A DNA stretch of 25,335 nt from Zancudomyces culisetae (Eukaryota > Kickxellomycota > Harpellomycetes > Harpellales > Legeriomycetaceae). Both the position numbers and the translations under genes were made by a program. Every line of letters starts with the position of its first letter. Position 1 is the first letter of the stretch. Below the pieces are notes generated by a model. That model saw only the letters and a program-made list of their open reading frames with translations, did no database searches and had not been told where the DNA came from. The stretch is taken from NCBI GenBank assembly GCA_001969505.1, contig LSSK01000575.1, forward strand, positions 1 through 25,335, given 5' to 3'. Positions 1 to 11,272 of the stretch are shown one piece after another.

Positions 1-1
1 A

Positions 2-154
2 ATTGATATTCAAAGAATACGCTTTAAAAAAAAGGAAACCAGTGCACAGCTTATCAGGCAAAGTAGCGAGTTTTTTCGATATTCAATGACAAGCCGAAAA
101 TTGTTGAAAATCCTGAAGCAAGAAATTATACATATTTCATGCCACAGTTGCTAA
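2..154 (+). other. Open frame entering from the left edge (possible 3' end of a gene)
   Basis: The frame starting at base 2 is open from the window edge to a TAA at 152-154, about 50 codons. The translation is rich in Lys, Arg, Ser and Ile and resembles a basic C-terminal tail. I recognise no family. An open run of this length is only mildly unusual in AT-rich DNA, so it could be the last exon of a truncated gene or chance. Confidence 0.2.
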
Positions 155-926
155 GGAGGGTTATACCATATAATTCAAGGATGTATTTGGCATGTATTGC
201 AACATTAGTTATTCAGAGAATGTTGGCAATGATGAGGAGTTGAACTAGTACAGAGAAAATTGATTGTTGTTGAGACGATTTTTAATGTCATTTTTACAAG
301 TATAAGGATCTTTGGTCCTTGGTAATAATGATGGATAATTTAATAGAAAAGGAAAAAGAGAAGAAAAAAGTTAATGAATTCATTTAACAAAAAAAAAGGG
401 GAAAGAAATGTAATAAAACAAAACGCTGGAAATCGTGTTTTGGAGTTCAGATCGCGTATATGAATGCAAAGAAGCTGCACAGCTGCGAAATTCGCGCTAG
501 TAGCTCAAATACCCGCATACCGCCCTCATTTATAATTTTTACGAATAGTAGGTTGCCCATAGTGTCCCTCCTCTCGCTTTATATCCGCTTATTTTATTTC
601 GAGTACGAGTTGTTAGGTACTATTTAGCTTATTTATATTTTGCCTAGTTTTCTCTAACTCCGCTATCCGAGTACACAGGTTTAGAAATGCAATAAATCAC
701 ATAAATTGGACAAAATTTTGGCTTATGCTTGTTCACAAGCATTATTTATTTATTTAATAATTATTTATTTTTAGCAAACTTGATCAAATAATGATTACAA
801 TGATATTCGCCCATATAAAAACATACATTAATTATTGCTAGAAGCTCGAATTGCGGCGAATACTAACCTGATTTCCTCATTAAGAGTTCGGGACTTTTTT
901 TAAAATGGGAATAAAACTTGAATAAA
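155..926. other. Intergenic stretch, no gene recognised
   Basis: The stretch is mostly AT-rich, with A tracts near 345-415. A less AT-rich island at about 425-570 holds a 37-codon minus-strand frame, with its ATG near 556 and a hydrophobic end, that matches nothing I know. I see no RNA gene here. Confidence 0.4.
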
Positions 927-2306
927 ATGAACACCAAGGATCAGAACAAACTCAAAAAGCTGCTCGAAATTGGAGATAAAAGTAGGCAAAAGGATCTTTA
1001 CGAGTTCAATGAGAATCTAAAAGCAGAGATTCGAGCTCATGGTCATCAGCCCTATGAACTAAAAAAAAAATGCTCCAACAAGCGAAAAAGTTAAAAGTAG
1101 AGAAACTAAGATCATGGACATGGACTGTAACAAGTTTATATCCTTCATAACCAATGTTATCTCATCAATTTCAGGAAACGCATTTAAGGTTTTATTAATC
1201 GAGTTATGCTTTTCGGACTTTGTGCCTCCTCCAGAACATTGTGAAGAGAAAGAAATAGTCAAAGCTATAAACGCGGATCCCGAGACAAGATTTAGGGTTC
1301 CGGTTTATATTAAACCACTAAAAAACAATGGTAAATCTAAGAAAGATATCTCCACCTTCATTGCAACGGCTTTTGTGTTATTTTTAGTTATTTTTCGGAT
1401 TTCGGATGGGGGTATTCAACTAAATGTATAAAAAATGTAAATAGAAACTTTGAAAAGGATCGAAGCCCATGTAGTAGTTAATTCGAAATTAAGACCCCGT
1501 GCAGTGCGTGATGGTGATTTTCTTTTATATCTTCTTGAATTAAGCTTTGAGATGGTTGAGGAAAAATACAGAACCAGACTCAGTAGAGGTGAGAAATATT
1601 TTTTGTTGCATCCTAAAAATATAAGTGAGTATCTTTTAAAACATTCGTGATTTTTGTATTTAGATTTTAGTGTGATATCCTACGACATGAACTACGAAGA
1701 GTTGCCTATTGAACTTAAACAAAGGGCGAACCCTAGAAGTTCGGGTGGATATCTCCCCAGCAACAATTATGGCTTCGGAAACAAGGATGTACAGCCTAAT
1801 GTAAAGATATTGGGATCAAATACCAGTTCCTCTATGTCAACCGTTTTACCTATAAGATTTTTCGACAATAATGATATTAAACACATCCGCACCTTGATGA
1901 CAAACTCCAGTATCTACATAGCCTGGAATATCTCTGTGGAGGTAAGGTTTAGCTATATTATACTTGTGTATATCCCCACGTAATACTCGCCCGTTTATTC
2001 AATAAACACCTATATTTATATGCTCTTCAAAAACATAAATTCAGTGGGTGGGGCTTCACCGATACTTTCTACAATAGAGTCTTGCTACTCTCAATCCGTG
2101 TATTTATAAGGATCTTGGGGCCATCTGCCTAGCTAAAACACCCTTCGTCTGGGGAAGAATCCACAATTTCTTTAATGATATTCAAAGTTCTCAAAAGGGA
2201 AGTGGAGCTGAGCTGAGGGACAATATGCGAAAAGGTTTCAAGAAGGCTGAGTGTTATTACTTCGTTTGTGATGCCTTGTTGGTTATCAAGCTCCAATTGG
2301 AGTAGT
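927..2306 (+). pseudogene. Remnants of an unidentified protein-coding gene, frames broken
   Basis: Several protein-like segments follow each other on the plus strand but do not join into one frame. (1) The ATG at 927 opens a charged helix-like segment of about 48 codons that runs into an A tract (about 1060-1069); the next frame continues for about 25 more codons. (2) 1114-1431 is open for 105 codons, with a hydrophobic stretch near its end. (3) 1450-1624 is open. (4) 1664-1935 reads as a Ser/Asn-rich segment ending at a GTAAGG donor-like site at 1936. (5) About 2045-2125 and 2132-2306 are two more segments in different registers. Joining (3) to (4) needs a 39-bp intron and joining the halves of (5) needs a 35-bp intron, both shorter than every intron in the confident genes here (68 bp or more). 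Frameshift decay is therefore the simpler reading. The family is not recognised. An intact intron-rich gene with sequencing errors in homopolymers is the alternative. Confidence 0.4.
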
Positions 2307-2696
2307 GGAAACCAGGGCATAGTAGTTACGCTATGAGCGGAGCGTCTTTTTGAAATTTTACTTTGATAAGCTACCGCACACTTATATTGTGTTAATTTAA
2401 TTCAGTGTCTAAGATTTATTCGATCACATGTTAAGCAAGGCTGATGCAGTATAAAAAAAATACATGGCTCATTTGTGAGTTGCCTTTTCTGTGAGCCTAG
2501 TACATTAAAATCATTTTTTGTATTCGAAAAATTTTTTTTGGCGAATAAAGTGCTTTCATTTCCAATATTCTGATTTCTCACTTGATTTTTATGGCTTGCA
2601 AAGCTTTATCTCTAAATTTACCATCAGCCCAGCATACTAAAAAATAAAGTAGATTTTAACGCTAAAGTACAAACATATAGCTAAGAAACAATCGAA

Positions 2697-3050
2697 ATGC
2701 GGGTCACAAGTTTCTACTTCAAACACGTTGTTCCCATGGCAAAAGTGTGGCGGCCTCGAAAAATAGGAAGCGATATTCCAAAACCACCTGAGTTACAGCC
2801 TAGAATCGAATCTTTTAGACAGAAAATTATTCTAAGTGACGGTTCAACATTCACCCTACATTCAACATCACCGAAATCCGTGATAAAACTGGCAAAAGAT
2901 ACTCGAAATCATCCTCTTTGGAACCCGCAGTACAAGCTTGATCTACAAGACGAAGGTGGCCATCTTAGCAGATTTAACAAGAAGTTTGGAGAGTATGGCA
3001 ACATTGGCGAAGATTTTGACGATTTTTTAGATATTGAAGAAAAACAGTAA
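2697..3050 (+). CDS. MRPL36: Mitochondrial large-subunit ribosomal protein bL31m
   Basis: This single-exon, 117-residue protein is a component of the mitochondrial 54S ribosomal subunit. The start is the first ATG of the frame. Residues 1-24 are basic and lack acidic residues (Arg2, Lys9, Lys16, Arg19, Arg21, Lys22), as expected for a mitochondrial presequence. Residues 40-77 carry the L31 core, with LSDGSTFTL at 46-54 followed by a Ser-Pro-Lys turn, a basic helix and NHPLWNP at 71-77; the last element is characteristic of fungal bL31m. The C-terminus (about 95-117) is acidic. Zinc-binding cysteines of some bacterial L31 forms are absent, as usual in mitochondrial versions. A polyadenylation hexamer AATAAA lies right after the stop. 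The flanking DNA is non-coding or decayed, so this is the only intact gene in the left 11 kb. The assignment rests on motif recognition, not a search. Confidence 0.82.
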   Translation: MRVTSFYFKHVVPMAKVWRPRKIGSDIPKPPELQPRIESFRQKIILSDGSTFTLHSTSPKSVIKLAKDTRNHPLWNPQYKLDLQDEGGHLSRFNKKFGEYGNIGEDFDDFLDIEEKQ

Positions 3051-3051
3051 T

Positions 3052-3057
3052 AATAAA
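3052..3057 (+). terminator. AATAAA polyadenylation hexamer after bL31m
   Basis: A canonical AATAAA begins two bases after the bL31m stop codon, within an AT-rich run. Its position suits 3'-end formation of a very short 3' UTR. It is inferred from the motif alone. Confidence 0.45.
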
Positions 3058-3089
3058 CACACGCATTGGTAACTATATAATTTTTTCTT

Positions 3090-3101
3090 GGGGGGGGGGG
3101 G
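3090..3101 (+). repeat. Homopolymer G12
   Basis: Twelve consecutive G residues lie about 40 bp downstream of the bL31m stop, flanked by T-rich and A-rich runs. This is unusual in such AT-rich DNA and prone to length error in assembly. Confidence 0.9.
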
Positions 3102-3883
3102 CAAAAGCAAAAGTAAAAAAAAACTTTTTTGGTTTCTCACCACAATCTGGGCTCATTTATATCAATAGATTCTTTTTGCTTTTTCAGTGTCAGCAAAGTC
3201 TTTTTATTATAGATTTCTGTGTACTGTGCATATACCACCTTTTGTTAATAAAAAAACTCCATCACCTGGGCGTGTGTATTGCTCTTTTTTTTTATAGAAC
3301 GTATTACGGACCTACTGGGATATATGTAAAACATCGGGTGGCAATTTGCAAAAGGTTTTGACCACCTATTCTTAGAAAATGCGCCAATTTGCCTGACGCT
3401 TGGTTGCAAACACTACTATAAATGCCAATAATATATGTGGAATCAATATTATAAGTCATAAATATATAGAATCTACTACCACTATTTGCTGAGGTTTATA
3501 TGAATGCAATGATTAAAAAAAAATGTTGTCAGTTTCGTTTTCTGTTAATATAGCTACATTTGGTATTGTAATGATCGCTCTTTTTTATATACCTAGTTCG
3601 GCATATCTGTGGTGGTTTATACAACAAATGTGGCACCTGCTTTTATTATGATATATATTTAAAACCACTGGTAGGGTAGTGATAGTCGTATCGTGAAATT
3701 AAAGTTGTTACTTGGTGTCTATATCGAATGTTATTGATATATGGATCTACTACCATTTGTAAACATTACTATCAGACTGGAAAATCACTATGGCCAATCT
3801 TATTGATTGCAATAGACAACACCTACCGTAATCAATGATCTATTACCATATATAGAAGGGAAAACTCATAATAAAAGCCCATC

Positions 3884-4009
3884 ATGGAAAAAGTTTATAT
3901 CAAGCGCCTGTGCGATTCGGGAATTTTATGCCAATTGGCCTTTGATATTTCCTTGAACCAACACTCGGTGGGTATGAAGTATCCAGAGGAGCTGAGAGGA
4001 ATTGGCTAG
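3884..4009 (+). other. Small ORF, 41 codons, coding-like composition
   Basis: An ATG-initiated frame ends at TAG 4007-4009. Its codon use is richer in G and C than the surrounding sequence. The frame also contains a possible splice donor (GTATGA, near 3971), and an acceptor-like ATCTACAG lies at about 4299-4306, after which a second coding-like stretch begins. I recognise no family. It could be a relic exon or chance. Confidence 0.18.
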
Positions 4010-4615
4010 ATGAGCATTACGTAGGATTAATTTTTTATAGGTTTTTGTGGTATTTATTTAATGAATCCTTTGTTCAAAAAAATGACCTTTGAAATAATGT
4101 CTATAGCATCTAGCTATATATTTTAAACTCGGTTCACACCCAAAGATACTTTTCAGATTTCCATGGTAATGAAAAAATCGACCACAAAACAGAAATATGA
4201 CCAGTGCCACACCAACTAGATAACCCAACTTTATCAACACACATATATATTTTTTAAAACTCCTCGTTTGGTTTGTGACGCCGAAAATTGTCTTTTTTAT
4301 CTACAGATGGCAGAGGTACCACACAGCCAACTGATTTGCACACGTAAAATGTACCATTTGTGTTACCTTTCAAGTCCTTTGGAAGACTTACACGTAAAAG
4401 AGAAGGTTTGAAAACTTAAAGCATCATCAGTTTTATGCTAGTTCTACTTGCACATATTATTTTCTTTGATGGATGTACGAATATTACAACATTACTACAC
4501 CCTAGTTTGGAAATAGAGGCTTATAGTTTGGATACTTCAGTTAAACTATAAAAAGAGGTAAAATAGGCTGTGATCACTGGTGAAGCTTTACAACTATCTC
4601 CTATACGCACCACCA

Positions 4616-4651
4616 CCCCTCCCTTGTCCATTTCTTTAAGCGGGGGAGGGG
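4616..4651. other. Inverted repeat CCCCTCCC / GGGAGGGG with G-rich arm
   Basis: An 8-bp perfect inverted repeat: CCCCTCCC at 4616-4623 and GGGAGGGG at 4644-4651, with a 20-base spacer. The right arm sits in a G5-A-G5 run. In otherwise AT-rich DNA this could form a stable hairpin or contribute to a G-rich structure. No gene is attached to it. Confidence 0.6.
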
Positions 4652-5949
4652 GTTTGCTAGCGATTGAAAAAACAGACTTCGAAACCACTTAGGCCAAAAG
4701 AGGTCACTTCGTATTATGAGAAAATAGTTTAACCACGAGAGGATGGGGGATACCTATTTGTGTTTATTTTGGTTCTTTGAGCAACTCCTGATGGTTATGG
4801 GAGACTCCTGGATAAATCAAAAATGATTGGTTAAATGGTTATGATATAGGATTATTTTCACATCATTTTACTTGATATTTACTTGGCAGATCCATCATGT
4901 AAAAAAATTTTTTATTTTGGCGTGAAACGAAAACATCAATGAAACATAATCGTCGTTTGTAATATTAACTATATAGGGGGTAACATGAAATATCTATAAT
5001 AAAATGCAAGTATATTTTAGCCACCAACACAGCCTTCTTTCTTGAAGAAACGTGGCTAGTTTTGTTAGAGCGTTCAATATATAGCAAACACCATAATACA
5101 AAATAGTCGGTAATACTGGCAATAGCAATGAAGACGAGGGTAGGAACGGCGGTGGCGATGATAGTCGTGGTAGCGATGGCAATAGTAATAGTGCTAATCA
5201 AAAAACTAGGTACAATAGTAAGGAAACTGGGCGTTAAGAAAAATACTATCTGTTTCTTCTTCCTCTAGAGCACAGTGGACATGTACACTCTCTTTCGTTT
5301 ATTTGGCAGTTGAGGTTGGTAAAGTTGCAAAACTTTTCACTGGAGTTCCCGGCACACCCTTTCATGATTTCTAACTAACCTTGAGAAGAATTTAGAGTAT
5401 CTTTCGTACTGAGTTGAAGTAAATCACAAATAGAATAGTTTATTGTTTTAGTATTTATATACAAAACCTAGTTAGTCTTTTAAAAAAAATGGGTTACAAG
5501 TTGATCAGCTCAAACTCGGGTTTTTATAGCAAATATGGATTTCTGTTTTTTCCATGTAAACAAGCTCTGTCTAAGCTGCAGGTTGATTTAGTTGTGTATT
5601 AGAGAGTAATTGTGTAATCAGTAGGTTGGACCTTCCCAAAAAAAAAAGAGTAAAATGATGAGCAATGAGCAATGAGAAATGATGGTAAATAAAAACGTTT
5701 TACTAAACATGGCTTTTAATTAATCACTTTGTACCAAACTAAAACAGTTAGATTAATTTTTTTTGTAGAAAATCAATTGCTTAAGGTGTCTCTAGTAATT
5801 AGCTTGGTTTATTAAGGAAATTTCGAGAATATAAGTTTTATGCTATTATTTATTTCAAGCCATTTAGAAAAGAACCCGATGTTAAAAATGTCTGTTTATA
5901 AATTTAAAACCAGAACAGAATGAATAGGATAGCCGAACCAAATATAAAA

Positions 5950-5993
5950 ACACACATTCATACACACGCACACACGCACACACGTACACGTAC
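5950..5993 (+). repeat. CA-rich degenerate microsatellite
   Basis: Alternating CA runs are interrupted by CG and TA dinucleotides, continuing more loosely to about 6070. The region generates an artefactual His/Thr-rich open frame (5920-6177), which is not called as a gene. Confidence 0.75.
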
Positions 5994-7476
5994 GTTCAAT
6001 TTACATATACATATCCACATTCATGTCTATATTCACACTCACAAATATTCTCATAATTCACACAATACAAACGCAAATGCGGTGGTAATGATAGTTACAA
6101 CAACAACACCGCATACCATGGCAAGAAAAAAAAAACATTACTACCCCATTATAGATGCACTATGTATCACATATTGATCTACCAATTTTCATTTATTACC
6201 ATAATAAGTCTTCGCCTCCCCCTACTCATTTTTATGGCCTAAAAGCCCTTTTTGGAACGAGACTATGGCCATTGATTACATTGTGTTTACCACTAACACA
6301 CATCATATGTAGTACTTGGTCCACTCATACGTCTATGTTGTGTATGTTGAGTTTAATAGATCCTTCGGACTAGTTTTGGTTTGTATACCCAAAAAAAATT
6401 ACCATTTGGGTGACCTGAATCGATTTTGCAAGTTCCAAATTCAGGTTGTTCTAGTCATGCATCAACCAATCGAGCTTTGTGCTACAATTGGATAATAATA
6501 GTGCCCATTTAAGTAAATTAAATTTAATATGCTTTGTAAAAGGGCGATGTCTCAACAGACAGTGCTGAAGTTGCAGGGGCTAAATTCATATATAAAGCGT
6601 GCAAATTTTTCATGAGATTATTCACGAATATTAGCAATAACAATGAAGCAGCATTTGTAATTCATCACTCATTACTAATGCGTGACACTATGAACCAAAA
6701 TTAGTATCGAAAACGCACAATTGATTTAGAGAAATGACTAAATAAAAATTTTGCAAAAAAAATTATGAAATACGAAGAAAAACGAATCCAAAATTCTCAA
6801 GAGGGTAGAAATGTCGCAGTAGGAAAGGCAATCAAACCTATTCAGGTGCGGGCAGAATTTCAAGCAAAAAAATGCGTATTTAACCCTTCCAAAACTATGT
6901 CTTAATAAGGTGGTTTTGCTTCACCTTTTTTACTTTATTTCCACAAAAAGTGATTTACATCCTATATCTCAAAGAAACTAATTTTTTCTTTAAAGACACC
7001 TATATCAGCGTACGGGCTTAAAGCAAGCTTATTTAATGAGCGCTGTACTACATACCGGAGCGATCTGAGCAGAAAAAAATCGGCTTGCCATGTATGTATC
7101 AACCATATTTGTGAATACAGTTAGTTATTGGTGCATTCAGGTATGATACTGTAGAAGTCTTAGCATAGCGTTTATTTTCAAAGTAGGTGCTTGGTAGCTG
7201 ACACAATTACCATAAACAACACTAGTAAATCACTAGATGTTTGTCCACAAGCTTCTATTGCCTTTTTTCCTTTTCTTAGTAAGAGTTTTATGGGTTTGCT
7301 TTTTCCAATATTTACAATGCCTTATATGTTAATCGAACGGAATTCTAATTTTAGAATGCTATTATTTGTTCTTTGTATGCAGTTTTGTAAAGGAAAATAG
7401 ATTTTGATATTATATATTGGGGTGGTGGAGCGATTTCGTGTTTGTGGTAAATGTTCAGATATCATATCCAGCCATG

Positions 7477-7478
7477 CA

Positions 7479-7510
<32 letters not shown>

Positions 7511-7518
7511 CAAAAAAA
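7477..7518 (+). repeat. CAAAAA/CAAAA short tandem repeat
   Basis: About seven copies of CAAAA, CAAAAA or longer A-run variants lie in a row. It is a simple low-complexity repeat. Confidence 0.85.
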
Positions 7519-8653
7519 CCACATATCAAAATTTATGAGTCATACATGACATAATTATGTAGGATTAACAATAAAGTAATATTGGAAAATACACACATAG
7601 GTGTATGATAGCTTATTACTGTTTTTGCGGCTTTTAAAGGTTTATAAAAAGAATGCTGATAGCTTGATTGAAAGTCGAACACTATGGTTCTTGACTGAAG
7701 TACATACACACCGGAAAACCCTAGTCGTTTACAGGGCATTATTTCTGCAAATACCGGGAAACCTGACCACCCTTTGATTTCGAATGTGGGTACCTTTCAT
7801 AATCGTTACAGTATTTTTTTTTAAAACTATTGTGTAATGATATTTTGCCTATTTTATAATTCACTGTTGTACTAGTACTGAAAAAGGCTGCGAATTAACT
7901 ATCATGAGACTGAATGGCTTTCATGTGTGGGTAAAATCCTCCAAGTGCTGAAAGCCGGATACACGTGAGGGGTTTAGTGAAAGGTAATGGTAGGCAAATA
8001 AAGATTTTTTTTGAACGCAAATCAAACTACATATGGATTTACATTTGTATCTAATCGCCTAAAAACCGGGTTCAGAGTATTTTTGAAAGGCATAAAAGCG
8101 AAAAATAACTCTGCGGGGCTAGGTTTTTTATTTTTACTTTGTAAGGGTGCAAGGAACTGTGAATGGATATAAAGAGAAAGGCCACAAATTGATGCAGTTT
8201 TTAGTTAGTACACGACACTCAGCGAGTAAACATATTATTATAAATTTTGTTGCACCTAAAAATTACTTTGTATAGTTGGGCCGAATATATGCTTATGGCA
8301 GGATCATTTTTTGTTTATTCATCATTTCATTTTAGTATGGGTTTCTGATAGGACCTAGAAAGAATGTAAGGGTGGCACACAAATCTGATAATTCGAATAT
8401 TATTGGATAGTGTCAGCCCGCTCTAATTGCAGCAAAAAAACAGACCTTTCCAAAAAATAAAAACATATGAAACTCGAAAAATGTGATAATTATATTTTTT
8501 GGATTTACATTTGTATTTGCAATAAACATGTGCACTACCAGGTGTGACCACTAATGATTTTGCATATTGCTTCAATTTCAAATCAAATCTCGATATGCAG
8601 ATGGCGACAGAATAGTTAGGATGTTTTTCTTTTTCCTTTTGGTGTCACTAAAC

Positions 8654-8674
8654 CTGTTACAAAAAGTGTAACAG
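8654..8674. other. Perfect 7-bp hairpin
   Basis: CTGTTAC at 8654-8660 and its reverse complement GTAACAG at 8668-8674 flank a 7-base loop. A second hairpin lies 31 bp downstream. Both could be RNA or DNA structures; no gene context is seen. Confidence 0.6.
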
Positions 8675-8705
8675 CTTTTGCTATCATCTTAGATGGAACT
8701 CCCAA

Positions 8706-8732
8706 AACTATGACGACAGCACAGTCATAGTT
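8706..8732. other. Perfect 9-bp hairpin
   Basis: AACTATGAC at 8706-8714 and GTCATAGTT at 8724-8732 form a perfect inverted repeat around a 9-base loop. It stands close to the hairpin at 8654-8674, in a stretch with no coding frame of note. Confidence 0.65.
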
Positions 8733-9657
8733 AGAGGTATGGGTGGTATATTGGTCAATTCAGTTCAACTTAAGTTAGTGTCATTTTGTATACTCTACAC
8801 TAGTTGTGAAAGTATGACTTGTATTATTATCATTTGTACGCAAATAGCTTATTTTTGCTTGATCTCGTACTGCGAATTCTACATAAGAGGCTGCCTCAAA
8901 CAACTAACCGCCTTACCTTTATTCTAAAAAAAATTTGTTGGTTCTTGTCAAATACACCATAATAAAGCCGCAATACTTGTCCCTTCAATCACCAGCAAAT
9001 ATACAAGTAATTTTGGGAGGATATTCTCGCTGTTTGCGATTAGGCGCAGAGTTTATTCATTGTTACAATCAAACCCTTATACCTACTCAAAGTGCGGGTG
9101 TTTACCATAAAAAGCACTAATACACAATACATCCACTAATTTGAACATTTGTGATATGAAAAAAAGAAAAATAAGAACTATTTTCGGGCAAGGCAAATTT
9201 GTGGAACATTGAAAATGATGCAATTTCAATTGCGCTCAATAAATATTTTGAAATTACATTAAAAGTGTAAAACTACCCAATTTCAAAATCAATGATCTAT
9301 TTACCTTGTGATACGAACTAGATAAATTAATGCTGAATGTGCTTGATAAATACACACATTTTCCTGGAAAAAAAATGAGGAATCACCATAATACCTAATA
9401 AATCGTTTTACAAAACTCTTATGGAGCTAATAGGAAAGTTATTTACAAAAAGGAAAAATATAGATCCGAATTTTCTGATTTATTCATGTAAACCAGCCCG
9501 CAGACTTGATCCAAATTGTAAAAAAATGGGATGGATTGGAAATTCTGTAGCCATAGCTAAGAAATGCTGGGTAGGCGTTGGTGATTTGTGGATGTAACCA
9601 TCAAGCTATTTGCTTCAATAATGGCAGTACGAAAAGAGATGAAAGAGGGAAGAAAAG

Positions 9658-9688
9658 GGATGAGGATGGGGATGAGGATGAGGATGAC
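9658..9688 (+). repeat. GGATGA-type tandem repeat
   Basis: About five imperfect copies of a GATGAG/GGATGG unit. The purine-rich simple repeat is preceded by a purine-rich stretch from about 9630. Confidence 0.75.
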
Positions 9689-10466
9689 AGTCTCTGATAA
9701 GACGTATTATTCATATTCCTGTTAATTTCTGCAAAAGCTGGCAAATTGGAAAGCTATTTCTGTATTGCTATCACGTGTACACTTTATTATATGCAAAAAT
9801 CGCTTGATCTTACAAAGTTAATATGTAATTAGAAAATTCTACTTTTCTCAGCTGTATTATAAAAAAACTATGTAGGAACATATACATTATCAAATAGCCT
9901 GTGTTAATATGTCTAAAAAATATATTTATAAAAAGGCAACCACATCTATCAATGATGATTATGCTACAAAGAAATAAGGCACTAATGAGTATCAATTATA
10001 ATGAATTATAGCAATCTTTGCTAAAGAAAATGCTATATACCCTCGTAATTTCAAATTTTGAGATCAAGATAAAATGCTTAAAACAAAGGGCAAGTCTTAC
10101 CTAGCTTGCTTACACATAGATCCTTGTGTAAACTATTTTTCTCTTTTTCTTTTTTTTTTCTTTTTGTTCAAATGATTATTTGTGTTTATGATTACATTTG
10201 TATGTTATTTCAATTTGTGTCTGTAGCTGTATTTATATCTGACTTTCTGTTTCGAAACCCTATTATATGGCTCAAAATTAAGGTAATGCTATAAGTATAC
10301 ATGGGTCTAGCTAGTACAAAAGCGCAGCACAGTATCTAAGATATAAGTTTTTGATTGTCCTGCTAAGGACACAGCAACCAGGCCAAGATGTAAATATATA
10401 GATTCGCTTATATTCACTATATTTGGATGTTATGTTAGTATTCAAAAGAATAAAAACTTCCTTAAA

Positions 10467-10496
10467 ACTACTGTGAAAGTTTACTAGTACAGTAGT
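10467..10496. other. Perfect 8-bp inverted repeat
   Basis: ACTACTGT at 10467-10474 and ACAGTAGT at 10489-10496 are separated by 14 bases. It is a short hairpin candidate without gene context. Confidence 0.5.
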
Positions 10497-11272
10497 ATCC
10501 ACATTTTTACGCTCTGTTAGTGTTTTCCCGGAAATACAAAATTTGCCACGCAGTAAAGTAGAAAGGCGATCAAAATTGGAATTGGATCTACACTGTATTA
10601 GGTTTAAAAAACTACATCATTTTTATGGTACTCTTATTGAATCTACCACCAATACATGTATATTTAAAGTACGCAAACGTATATTTATTATAGCACAATC
10701 GAAATCAAATCATTGCATTTTGCAACAAACTCTATTCTTCTTGGTCGATATATGCAACAAAAGATAAAATCAAAGTATGTTGATATAAGTGAATCATGTT
10801 TTAGCATTTAATCAAACTCATTTTCATCAAAAAGCATATTAATCAAAAAAGGAAAAGTGTTGGTGTACTTCAAGTTTATACTGTATCACCACTCCTTGTA
10901 ACCACATTTATCACATTTGTATCTATAATCAAATCTTCAACTTTGACGTTAAAGAGCTAGTGCGTTATTCCAGAATTTTTCACATATTTTCCGTACATTT
11001 TTCATATTTGGTACGCTTTGTGTCCTGTATTAGTTACTTTTCCCTAAATTTTTAAATTCTTTATGCTTTAAACAAGTATACTATCTCGCAAAAAAAATAA
11101 AATAAGCTACGTTAACAATGAAACAAAACCAGTGCTATGTAAACACCTATAAATAAAGTAGTGTGGAAACAAAAGAAGGTTATACTACAAGCCTGTTGGT
11201 TAGTGCCTGTATGTTAAGCATAAATGGGCTGAAATGATTGGGAAAATTTTTGGGAAAATCAAACAAGCACAT

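Larger units (their letters stand above)
3051..11272. other. Gene-poor region of about 8 kb
   Basis: No recognisable gene lies here on either strand. The longest open frames are 60-85 codons; most lack an ATG start, and one (5920-6177) merely translates a CA-rich repeat. Coding-like scraps occur at 3884-4009, about 4307-4411, about 5222-5370 and 8935-9120, none with a known domain. The rest is AT-rich with homopolymers, simple repeats (listed separately), short perfect hairpins and a recurring ATCTAYYACC word. I found no tRNA-like box A/B pair, no long terminal repeats and no reverse-transcriptase or transposase motif. It could be old repeat-derived DNA or a subtelomere-like region. Confidence 0.5.

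Noticed and set aside
4965-5201. Two minus-strand frames of 62-78 codons with Ile/Thr/Ala or Ser/Pro runs
   Set aside because: They derive from a degenerate trinucleotide-like stretch, show no domain, and overlap each other in different frames.
5920-6177. Plus-strand frame of 85 codons rich in His and Thr
   Set aside because: It is the translation of a CA-rich simple repeat.
8935-9120. Plus-strand frame of 61 codons with moderately protein-like translation
   Set aside because: It has no ATG start, no motif and no supporting splice sites; listed only as a scrap within the gene-poor region.
3051-11272. Retrotransposon or DNA transposon explaining the gene-poor region
   Set aside because: No reverse transcriptase, integrase or transposase motif, no long terminal repeats and no matching terminal inverted repeats could be found by eye.
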